Positions 20,363 to 26,324 of a stretch of DNA of 64,000 nt are shown one piece after another. Position 1 is the first letter of the stretch, and the number at the start of each line of letters is the position of its first letter. Under the pieces are notes generated by a model. It had not been told where the DNA came from, ran no database searches, and was given only the letters and a program-made list of their open reading frames with translations. The DNA is from Prochlorothrix hollandica PCC 9006 = CALU 1027. Its GTDB lineage: Bacteria; Cyanobacteriota; Cyanobacteriia; Prochlorotrichales; Prochlorotrichaceae. The stretch spans positions 280,299 through 344,298 of the forward strand of contig NZ_KB235933.1 in the NCBI RefSeq assembly GCF_000332315.1, in the 5' to 3' direction. A program made the position numbers and the translations under genes.

Positions 20363-20451
20363 GCATAACGACCCGCTTCACCCGCCGCCAGTAATTTATC
20401 GAACACCACAAGAAAACTTGGTATGGTCGGTGTACAAGCGGATTGTTATGC
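20363..20451 (-). other. attC-like integron recombination site 1
   Basis: An 89-bp imperfect palindrome. The outer boxes are GCATAAC and GTTATGC, followed inward by CCGCTT and AAGCGG after 3-bp spacers, then ACC and GGT. The inner arms differ by extra unpaired bases, as expected for the extrahelical base of folded attC. Read on the minus strand it follows the GST gene, whose TAA stop lies inside the outer box. The centre is variable, as in true attC sites. Confidence 0.8.
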
Positions 20452-21057
20452 ATTTCCTCTTGTCATCTTTATATACCCAGGTATACTCTCAAAATCTCTG
20501 AACCACCGCTGAATATTCACATATTCAGACAGATCAAAACCACCTTCATCAGCTACATGTGTGTATGCATACAGGCTAATATCAGCGATTGTTGCACTAG
20601 CACCAAGGAAGAATTGATTTTCAACAAGGTGTTTCTCCATTACTGAAAGCGCTTTATGTCCACCAATCTGCTTGGCATGATATTCTGCTTCTCGCTCTTT
20701 GGGCAACCCTAAGTACTTATTGATGTACCTCGCTGTTGCGATATATGGCTCATGGCTATACTGCTCAAAAAACTGCCACTGTAAGACTTTAGCTTTTTTA
20801 TACTTCTCTTGTGGCAGAAATTCGGTACTCTCTGCTAAGTAATTCAAAATCGCATTGGATTCCCAAAGATACTTACCATCACCCAACTCGATGACTGGTA
20901 TTCTTGCATTTGGATTCATTCTCTTGAATTCTTCAGTGTGAGTTTCACTAGTAAGGATATCAACATGAACCCATTCATGCTCAATATCAAGAAACTGCAT
21001 TAACAATTTGATTTTGTAGCAATTGCCGGACAAAATATCTCCAAAAACTTTATACAT
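20446..21057 (-). CDS. glutathione S-transferase family protein (cassette gene)
   Basis: This 203-residue cytosolic GST has a thioredoxin-like N-terminal domain: MYKVFGDILSGNCYKIKLL carries the catalytic-region Ser/Cys, NPNARIPVIEL the cis-Pro loop and LWESNAILNYLAE the Glu-Ser glutathione-binding motif. An all-helical C-terminal domain follows (ATIADISLYAYTHVADEGGFDL). It likely conjugates or reduces electrophiles with glutathione. AAGGA lies 6 bases before ATG 21057; a longer frame from 21072 is rejected for that reason. Base composition is clearly more AT-rich than polA next door. It is bounded by attC-like sites on both sides, which suggests transfer as a gene cassette. Confidence 0.9.
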   Translation of the reverse strand: MYKVFGDILSGNCYKIKLLMQFLDIEHEWVHVDILTSETHTEEFKRMNPNARIPVIELGDGKYLWESNAILNYLAESTEFLPQEKYKKAKVLQWQFFEQYSHEPYIATARYINKYLGLPKEREAEYHAKQIGGHKALSVMEKHLVENQFFLGASATIADISLYAYTHVADEGGFDLSEYVNIQRWFRDFESIPGYIKMTRGNA

Positions 21058-21116
21058 AGAGTTTCCTTGCATAAGTTACATATCGTTTCGGAACGAACAG
21101 CCGTAAATCCAGAAAC

Positions 21117-21202
21117 GCATAACGGTCTAGTTGAGCCGCTACAGTCAATCTTTGGCTTTTAAAGATTGCTTTTGAGAGGTCGGCTCCAACGCAGTGTTAG
21201 AC
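21117..21202 (-). other. attC-like integron recombination site 2
   Basis: An 86-bp imperfect palindrome with outer boxes GCATAAC and GTTAGAC. The inner arms are GTTGAGCCG and CGGCTCCAAC, which pair except for one extrahelical base. On the minus strand the order is GTCTAAC (a perfect RYYYAAC box), inner arm, loop, inner arm, GTTATGC. It lies directly after the retropepsin-like gene, whose TAA stop overlaps the box. Confidence 0.85.
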
Positions 21203-21574
21203 GGCGCTTACTTTACGAATTTCTACACTGCCTTCTTCAAATACTTGAACTGTGAGTTGATAGCCTTCCATCAATGACATTCCCACAAGGGGTTCTGAAT
21301 CAGCTTCATCGATGGGGATAGTCAAATAATCTCCATCCCAAACTACAACTGCTTCATAAACATTAAAGACGCATTCACTACCATCACCAAGAATAGCGCG
21401 TCCTCGTCTTTTCCATTTCAAATTTAGCTGCTTAATCAAGTTTGGCGGCAATGAAAGCCAGCCATTGAAACCTGTATCAACGATTGCATCTTGTGTGTAA
21501 ATTTTTTCATCAGAATTGCATATCGAAAGCGTGATAATAGCTTCAAAATCGGCGTTAACTATTCCTGCGATCAT
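21197..21574 (-). CDS. clan AA (retropepsin-like) aspartic protease, cassette gene
   Basis: This 125-residue protein carries the single aspartic-protease motif DAIVDTGFNGWLSLP and a downstream hydrophobic-Gly segment (PLVGMSLMEGYQL) like one lobe of a retroviral-type protease. Such proteins would act as dimers. Clan AA membership is from the DTG motif; substrate and activity are unknown. It overlaps the upstream gene by 4 bp (ATGA), so the pair is translated together. Small partner plus DTG protease pairs recur in cyanobacterial accessory regions and behave like two-gene modules, but no toxin role is proven. The stop codon lies in attC-like site 2. Confidence 0.8.
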   Translation of the reverse strand: MIAGIVNADFEAIITLSICNSDEKIYTQDAIVDTGFNGWLSLPPNLIKQLNLKWKRRGRAILGDGSECVFNVYEAVVVWDGDYLTIPIDEADSEPLVGMSLMEGYQLTVQVFEEGSVEIRKVSAV

Positions 21575-21843
21575 ACTACTCTCTTTGTCCGTCCACCAAA
21601 GCGGCGAACGTGGCTAGAACCGACTCGAACAATCCAGATTTGAGCATCTGGGTGACGGGCTTCGAGCCTATCGCAAGCAGCTATTTCACGAGCATCAACT
21701 TCAAAATCTCCAGTTTCAAGGTCAATGGCTACAATTTTGCCCTGATTACCCAATTCCACTTGCGAACGTATTTGATTTTGGTAAATGCGATCGCCACGTT
21801 GGGCAAATTCTTCTTTGCTATAGCGGGGTTGACGGAGTGCCAT
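21571..21843 (-). CDS. small partner protein of the retropepsin-like gene
   Basis: This 90-residue protein has the pattern KEEFAQRGDRIYQNQIRSQVE then KIVAIDLETGDFEVD and WIVRVGSSHVRRFGG. It is a conserved family of unnamed cyanobacterial proteins that usually precede a clan AA protease. The N-terminal half is charged and helical and the C-terminal half looks like a small beta fold. The final bases overlap the start of the protease gene (ATGA). Its position first in a coupled pair is like that of an antitoxin, but this is inference only. Confidence 0.7.
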   Translation of the reverse strand: MALRQPRYSKEEFAQRGDRIYQNQIRSQVELGNQGKIVAIDLETGDFEVDAREIAACDRLEARHPDAQIWIVRVGSSHVRRFGGRTKRVV

Positions 21844-22055
21844 GATTGTTGATTTCCCTCGATCATTGCTTTGTATAGGTATTATAATCGATTGAAAAAT
21901 GCTCTTAATAGATTGCTTTCGCTAAAATAAAATTAAGGTGCGCTAATAAAACGTAAAACACCCCAGACTACTAATACAGGGATGACGCTTTTATTTGCGC
22001 TTACCAGCAAAATGAAGCCGTGTTACATTTCATTAACGCACCCTACAAGATCTGA
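21844..22055. repeat. imperfect hairpin element with GGTGCG ends
   Basis: An inverted repeat joins AAGGTGCGCTAATAAAACGT near 21940 with ACATTTCATTAACGCACCCT near 22025-22045. The right part matches segments at 22710-22760 and 25163-25212. The attC expected after the DUF433 cassette is missing here and may have been lost with this insertion and the ISL3 debris next to it. Confidence 0.55.
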
Positions 22056-22109
22056 TTCCACTCAAGACGTAACCTGTTATACACTACACGGCCTCATTCC
22101 CAGAGAGCC
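22056..22109 (-). mobile_element. solo left end of an ISL3-family element
   Basis: This 54-bp stretch is the reverse complement, with about five mismatches, of the left end of the complete ISL3 element at 23045, including the terminal repeat GGCTCTCTGGGAATGAGGC. No transposase or second end accompanies it. It cuts a toxin gene after 20 codons. Confidence 0.85.
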
Positions 22110-22173
22110 GGAAAAGATCACTCAAACGATTCGGTAACTTGGGCGACAAGTTTTCATCAAAAAGTAATTTCAT
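22110..22173 (-). pseudogene. DUF5615-type (PIN-like) toxin, 5' fragment
   Basis: From ATG 22173 the frame reads MKLLFDENLSPKLPNRLSDL, the N-terminus of DUF5615 proteins, including the acidic FDENLSP motif. It is broken by the ISL3 end at 22109. The start overlaps the DUF433 stop by 4 bp (ATGA), the usual layout of DUF433-DUF5615 toxin-antitoxin pairs. Only about 21 codons remain, so the toxin is certainly inactive. Confidence 0.8.
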
Positions 22174-22400
22174 GCGGATAATGAAGCGGTCATAAACCGA
22201 CGCTCACGGTCAGCAGCATAAGCAATGCAGGCTTTTAAATCTTCTCGCGTCAGATCGGGAAAATCATCGAGAATTTCTGCTTCGGTCATTTCGGAAGCCA
22301 AGTACTCAAGCACTTCATAAACCGTAATTCGCAAGCCACGTACACAAGGCTTACCACCACGTTTATTGGGTTCGATCGTAATATAATTTCGGTAGTTCAT
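22170..22400 (-). CDS. DUF433 antitoxin
   Basis: This 76-residue protein of the DUF433 family has the N-terminus YITIEPNKRGGKPCVRGLRI, a winged-helix DNA-binding block EVLEYLASEMTEAEILDDFPDLTREDLKACIAYAADRER and a short tail. In known pairs it represses its own operon and neutralises a DUF5615 PIN-like RNase. Its partner here is truncated (22110-22173), so the antitoxin is an orphan. The ATG at 22400 begins exactly at the border of a TACAGCA palindromic element, whose AGGA is the only visible Shine-Dalgarno (7 bases upstream). Confidence 0.85.
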   Translation of the reverse strand: MNYRNYITIEPNKRGGKPCVRGLRITVYEVLEYLASEMTEAEILDDFPDLTREDLKACIAYAADRERRFMTASLSA

Positions 22401-22502
22401 ACAGCAATCCTAAATCAATTGTAAGGATCTCGATCGCTGAAACCCCTTACGTGGTTCGCGCCCTCCGGGCGCGAACCACACAACCCATCTCGGACTGCTG
22501 TA
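22400..22502. mobile_element. 103-bp palindromic element with TACAGCA ends, copy 1
   Basis: The ends are TACAGCAATCCTAAAT and its inverted form ATCTCGGACTGCTGTA. The centre is a GC-rich palindrome GTTCGCGCCC..GGGCGCGAAC followed by CACACAACCCAT. TA at each border suggests TA-target duplication. Other full copies: 26073, 27476, 42293, 43258. Its left border supplies the T of the DUF433 start codon (cat on the plus strand). Confidence 0.85.
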
Positions 22503-22762
22503 TGTAGCAAGTAGACTATCTAGAGTCACTCGGCTTGAACCTATACGGATACCCCCCGCTTCATCCCAACGTAGAGGTGGAGAGGTTGCTTGAAATTTTG
22601 CTGGGGCGCTCATTAGGGACATATCGTACCTGATGTGAACTGTACAAAAATATTGTAGCAAGAAGCATAATGCTTTGTCTTGCAGCTACTGTGTTCAACT
22701 CCCAAAACAAATATGGTGCGTTACATTTCATTAACGCACCCTACAAGATCAGCGATCGCACT

Positions 22763-22849
22763 GCATAACGGTCCCCTTCAGCGGCGGCAAGTAACCTTTG
22801 CTTCACCACCGAGATCTCCATTCCGTCCGCTGCAAGGGGGTTGTTGGAC
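22763..22849 (-). other. attC-like integron recombination site 3
   Basis: An 87-bp palindrome with outer boxes GCATAAC and GTTGGAC. The inner arms CCCTTCAGCGG and CCGCTGCAAGGG pair with one extrahelical base. On the minus strand the order is GTCCAAC ... GTTATGC, the same GTTATGC end as sites 1 and 2. It follows the broken vapC gene by about 50 bp. Confidence 0.85.
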
Positions 22850-23044
22850 AGCGTTTGCGACAAGCTGACAATGCGATCGCAATCTATGGCTCCCAACCAA
22901 CCTAACCCCCATTTTGCTGTCTGACTTGCTGCAACAACTCTTGAATAGACAACACGGCTATCGGTGAACTTAAAAACCCTTGAGCATCACGGGTCACAAT
23001 CGCTTCCAATCCTTGCGCAACCGCACTAGAAATTTGAACAGCAT

Positions 23045-24303
23045 GGCTCTCTGGGAATGAGGCCGTATAGTGTATAATAGGTTACGTCTTGAGTGAAGTC
23101 AGCTTATGTTCCTTTCTTTAAATCAAATCATTAAGATTCCTGGCTGGGAAGTATGGAATACCAACATAGAGAGTGACCGTATTACCTTTTTGCTAAGGTA
23201 TTTGAACGAGATAGAGGTTTGTCATTTTTGTGGCTCGAAACAGATTTCCGTCCATAAAATCCGCAAAGTATCAGTAAGAGACTTAGAGTTTTTAGACAAG
23301 AAAACCTTTTTAGAATTAGAGAGACACCAATACTACTGCAATGAGTGTCGTAAATATTTTACTGAATCGTCCAGCGACATCGACTTTCAACGCGGAATGA
23401 CAGAAAGATACAAAAATAGAATCTTTGAGAAAATTAAAAATTCAACGATTACCCATGTTGCTCAAGAAGAAGGTTTAACTTACGATCAAGTAAAAGGTAT
23501 TTTAGAATCAAAATTTAATGGAAGCAACAATCTGAATTGCAATATCAATAAAATAAGTATAGATGAGTTCAGTCACCGTAAAGGTCAGGGAAACTTTGCG
23601 ACAGTGATTTGTGATTTAGAAACAGCAAATCTCATCGAAGTGATTGACTCTCACCAACAGGATAAAATCATCGAAATCCTTATGGAGTGGCCGTTAGAGG
23701 TAAGAGAGGCTATTACAGAGGTTAGTGTAGATATGTGGGGCGGATTTACAAAAGTCATCCAAACTGTGTTCCCAAATGCACGTATTGTATATGATCGTTT
23801 TCATGTCATGAAAATCTTGAATGAAGAACTTAATAAAATACGAAAACAGTGTAATTCGGTGCTTAAAGATCTCAAAATAAAGCATATCCGTAGCCTTATT
23901 CTAAAAAACGGAACAGATCTTAATGACGAAGAAAAAAAGCTCCTAGAAATCATCCTGAAATCCTCTGAAAGGCTAAGCAATGCCTATCAGCTAAAGGAAG
24001 ATTTTCGTCAAATCTATGAAACAGATCAAGAACCTGAAGTGGCTAAAGTTAAATTAGAAGAATGGTTAGCCAAAGCATCCAAATTTTATAGTCAAGTAAT
24101 CACGACAATCAAAAATCATTTTGATGGAATCTGTAATTACTTTTATAACCGTACAACTAGCGGTAAAATGGAGGGAATTAATAACAAAATAAAGGTTATC
24201 AAGCGTCAAGCTTATGGATTCACAAACTTTGATCATCTGAGAATGAGACTCCTCATAGCCTGTTCTCATTAGTTTTACTTATCAGCCTCATTCCCAGAGA
24301 GCC
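23045..24303 (+). mobile_element. complete ISL3-family insertion sequence
   Basis: The element is 1259 bp with 19-bp perfect inverted repeats GGCTCTCTGGGAATGAGGC. It is flanked by an exact 8-bp target duplication AACAGCAT (23037-23044 and 24304-24311), the length expected for ISL3. The target lies in a PIN-domain toxin gene. The perfect duplication and intact transposase point to a recent insertion. Confidence 0.95.
23106..24272 (+). CDS. ISL3-family transposase
   Basis: This 388-residue protein has a zinc-ribbon N-terminus (CHFCGSK ... YYCNECRKYF), a helix-turn-helix region (ITHVAQEEGLTYDQVKGIL) and a DDE core: Asp in SIDEFSHRKG, Asp in SVDMWGGF and Glu in EGINNKIKVIKRQAYGF. It would bind the 19-bp ends and catalyse cut-and-paste transposition. 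The gene is AT-rich compared with the host and shows no break, so it should be active. Confidence 0.95.
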   Translation: MFLSLNQIIKIPGWEVWNTNIESDRITFLLRYLNEIEVCHFCGSKQISVHKIRKVSVRDLEFLDKKTFLELERHQYYCNECRKYFTESSSDIDFQRGMTERYKNRIFEKIKNSTITHVAQEEGLTYDQVKGILESKFNGSNNLNCNINKISIDEFSHRKGQGNFATVICDLETANLIEVIDSHQQDKIIEILMEWPLEVREAITEVSVDMWGGFTKVIQTVFPNARIVYDRFHVMKILNEELNKIRKQCNSVLKDLKIKHIRSLILKNGTDLNDEEKKLLEIILKSSERLSNAYQLKEDFRQIYETDQEPEVAKVKLEEWLAKASKFYSQVITTIKNHFDGICNYFYNRTTSGKMEGINNKIKVIKRQAYGFTNFDHLRMRLLIACSH

Positions 24304-24593
24304 AACAGCATCTTCAAAATCAGGTAAACCAGAGTTGAAAGCTGATTCCAGAACGACTCGATCAACCGGACAAATCATCATGGCAGTTAGTGTTTCTGAG
24401 ACTGCTTGCCGCGCCTGCTCAATACTCCGGGTGTGCCTGCGTGAAATGTAGAAAATATCCGTTAAGGTTGTCGCTGTAACATAGCCAATAACTTCCCCCA
24501 AGTCGATCGCCTGAAAGAGCAGTTCCGCAGATTGGAAGAACGGCTCTCGTTGTAGCAGAAAATCTAGAACAATATTGGTATCAATTAGAACTC

Positions 24594-24824
24594 TCACTGA
24601 AGGTACTTCTCCACCCGTCGCTCTTCCAGCATCGCTGCCACTTCTTCATCGGTTGGAGCAGGCTGCTCTGTTTTTAACAAGCCCCTCATCCGTCGAATTG
24701 CACCAGAGCGGTCAGGCTGGGTCACGGAAGTATCTTGTAGGGATTCAACGATGGCAGAGATCAGTGCAAGGCGATCGCTGGGGGGTAACTTAAAGACCTG
24801 TGCCTTCAGTTCTTGCGATAACAT
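24594..24824 (-). CDS. VapB-like antitoxin of the interrupted vapC
   Basis: This 76-residue protein has the short helical N-terminus typical of addiction-module antitoxins (LSQELKAQVFKLPPSDRLALISAIVESLQ), followed by a Pro-Thr hinge and a C-terminal tail (DEEVAAMLEERRVEKYLQ) that would wrap the toxin. It overlaps the GTG start of vapC by 4 bp, so the two were translated together. It is intact while its toxin is split by ISL3. Confidence 0.8.
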   Translation of the reverse strand: MLSQELKAQVFKLPPSDRLALISAIVESLQDTSVTQPDRSGAIRRMRGLLKTEQPAPTDEEVAAMLEERRVEKYLQ

Positions 24825-24900
24825 AGACGGCTCCTATACTCAAAGGGGCTACCATCTGGTATGAGCGATCTTGACCGTTATGACCAGATAAGCTCAATTA

Positions 24901-25098
24901 TCACAGTTCCCAGCCACTTGTCAATGGTTCACCATCGTCCAATAGGGAAAAGAAGTTTTTGAATAATGCTTTTTGATGGTTGACATTAGTGAGGACGCTT
25001 TCTGGGTGAAATTGAACACCTTGAATCCAAGGGTATTTGCGGTGCTGTAAGTAGATCAAGCTAAATAAACCGAGGTAGACATAACGGCAGAGTAAAGG
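24901..25098 (-). pseudogene. glutamine amidotransferase (TrpG/PabA-like) C-terminal fragment
   Basis: Translated from about 25098 down, the frame ends with HRKYPWIQGVQFHPESVLT, the His-Pro-Glu catalytic motif region of class I glutamine amidotransferases such as anthranilate synthase component II, then KALFKNFFSLLDDGEPLTSGWEL and TGA at 24901. No start codon or N-terminal Cys nucleophile domain is present. It lies between attC-like site 4 and the vapBC pair and may be the remains of a cassette or of the original locus. Confidence 0.65.
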
Positions 25099-25138
25099 TT
25101 TCAGCCGCTTTTAACCCCATTTATTTTTCTCTACCTAC

Positions 25139-25212
25139 TTACTGTGTTCAACTCCAAAAACAAACATGGTGCGTTACATTTCATTAACGCACCCTACAAG
25201 ATCAGCGATCGC
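25139..25212. repeat. 74-bp segment shared with 22686-22762
   Basis: The segment running from ACTGTGTTCAACTCC through GGTGCGTTACATTTCATTAA to AGATCAGCGATCGC is nearly identical in the two places and partly repeated at 22010-22055. Both full copies abut an attC-like site. It contains a small palindrome GGTGCGTTA..TAACGCACC and ends in a HIP1 octamer. Confidence 0.75.
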
Positions 25213-25257
25213 TGCTAATCGCTCTCACCTCCATTTCGCTCCAACGAAGTGTTAGGT
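25211..25257 (-). other. half attC-like site 4
   Basis: CGCTCCAACGAAGTGTTAGGT is one half of an attC-type site: inner arm CGCTCCAAC, 5-bp spacer and outer box GTTAGGT. The partner half is missing; the sequence switches at a GCGATCGC octamer to the segment shared with 22686-22762. It lies 6 bp from the stop of the upstream VapC-like gene. Confidence 0.65.
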
Positions 25258-25262
25258 AATGG

Positions 25263-25718
25263 TCAACTTGAAGCGACATTTCGCCATAACTCTGCTGCAA
25301 TAAACCTCGACAAATGTCCCACATTTGTTGTCGCAATTACAACATCTGGAACCTCAAGAGTCAACGCTTGAGCGACTAAAATCATATCACCGTCAATTGT
25401 TTTGTCACCCGCTGTTGGTTGCCCTTGCTGACGAGCTTGTGCCCATAGTTGTGCAGCTTGGTGCATCGCGACGGTGCTAATCGGCAAATACTCAATTAAA
25501 TTGACTAAATCATCTAGACGAGCAATTCCTTTTGTCTTATTTGCTCGTAGTAATTCACGACGAACCTCATAGTCTGCAATCTCTGGAATAATAACACGAT
25601 TTCCCAATCTGATATGAGTTTGGAGCCACTGAGCACAATCCATACTCTCAGGAGATAGCTTGGGATTGGTGACTAGACCAAGTGGTCCTGAATCCAATAT
25701 TATAACTCGGCTCACCAA
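25263..25718 (-). CDS. PIN-domain toxin (VapC-like)
   Basis: This 151-residue protein opens with VIILDSGPLGLVTNP, the first PIN acidic residue, and continues with IPEIADYEVRREL (Glu) and DGDMILVAQAL (Asp), so the metal site of a PIN ribonuclease looks complete. It is the only intact toxin of the three toxin-antitoxin pairs in this block. The start overlaps the upstream antitoxin by 7 bp. The target RNA cannot be inferred. The stop TGA lies just before attC-like half site 4. Confidence 0.85.
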   Translation of the reverse strand: MVSRVIILDSGPLGLVTNPKLSPESMDCAQWLQTHIRLGNRVIIPEIADYEVRRELLRANKTKGIARLDDLVNLIEYLPISTVAMHQAAQLWAQARQQGQPTAGDKTIDGDMILVAQALTLEVPDVVIATTNVGHLSRFIAAELWRNVASS

Positions 25719-25996
25719 GTTAAACCCTTCATCTCAACTGGGAAAAATTTACGATCGGATAGACGATCCTTATCGAGTGTGCTGATTAAGTATTGCCCTG
25801 TTTCTTGCTGTTCCTCAATATCTTCGTCATCTATCCAAGACTGAAGTAGATTAACTGCTTCCGTTTGTTTTTGCCTTAAAAGAATCAAACTCTTTAAAAG
25901 CTGTAATGTCACAGATTCAATTGAAAGCCCTTGCCGATTAGCTTCCTGCAAGAGATATTGTTCAATTTCTGATGGTAGATTAAGGGTTAGCGTCAT
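25712..25996 (-). CDS. antitoxin-like partner of the PIN toxin
   Basis: This 94-residue protein begins with a ribbon-like strand and helices (LTLNLPSEIEQYLLQEANRQGLSIESVTLQLLKSL), as in small DNA-binding antitoxins, and ends with a toxin-binding-type tail (DRKFFPVEMKGLTW). Gene order (antitoxin first), the 7-bp overlap and its size match a VapBC module. It is the first gene of the minus-strand array; no attC-like site is seen upstream of it. Confidence 0.7.
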   Translation of the reverse strand: MTLTLNLPSEIEQYLLQEANRQGLSIESVTLQLLKSLILLRQKQTEAVNLLQSWIDDEDIEEQQETGQYLISTLDKDRLSDRKFFPVEMKGLTW

Positions 25997-26072
25997 GGGG
26001 ATCTTTGTTGAGTCAGTAAATCATATTTTAACATTCAGCTTTTGTTTCGACCCAAAAATCAGGAATTTTATC

Positions 26073-26175
26073 TACAGCAGTCCTAAATGGGTCGTGTGGT
26101 GTGCGCCCGGAGGGCGCACACCACACAGAGGGTTTCAGCCGTCGCGATCCTTACAACTGATTTGGGATTGCTGTA
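26073..26175. mobile_element. 103-bp palindromic element with TACAGCA ends, copy 2
   Basis: It begins TACAGCAGTCCTAAATGG and ends GATTTGGGATTGCTGTA. The centre is GCGCCCGGAGGGCGC flanked by GTGTGGT and ACCACAC, so the whole can fold into one long hairpin. It lies between the cassette block and a secreted protein gene and does not abut a start codon. Confidence 0.85.
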
Positions 26176-26185
26176 GCATGAGTAA

Positions 26186-26318
26186 CGATTCAGGGGTCAA
26201 CGGGGGAATGTGGGTTTCAGGCTCTGAAAATCTAGAATCGTCGCACTTCGGGCCATTTTAACCCTCGATTCGGAGGACTGAAACGCACTAACTTCGTACC
26301 CCCCCTGAATGGTTACAA
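26186..26318. mobile_element. palindromic element with GTAACNATTCAGG ends, short form
   Basis: The left end is GTAACGATTCAGGGG and the right end CCCCCCTGAATGGTTAC. Inside, GGGTTTCAGGCTCTG and the CGATTCGGAGGACTGAAAC segment match copies at 29147-29280 and 30112-30245. Related longer copies occur at 34372-34657 and 54668-54865. Confidence 0.75.
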
Positions 26319-26324
26319 ACATAG

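Larger units (their letters stand above)
22902..24597 (-). pseudogene. VapC-type PIN toxin interrupted by ISL3 element
   Basis: The 5' part, 24304-24597, encodes MRVLIDTNIVLDFLLQ through LPDFEDAV. After removal of the IS and one 8-bp duplication, the frame continues at 23036 with QISSAVAQGLEAIVTRDAQG and ends QQVRQQNGG at TAG 22902-22904. The restored protein is about 142 residues and has the PIN acidic residues (Asp in LIDTN, the DFED pair, the TRD Asp). PIN toxins cleave RNA. The start is GTG and overlaps the antitoxin stop by 4 bp (GTGA). As it stands the product lacks its C-terminal third, including the last active-site Asp, and is presumably inactive. Confidence 0.92.
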
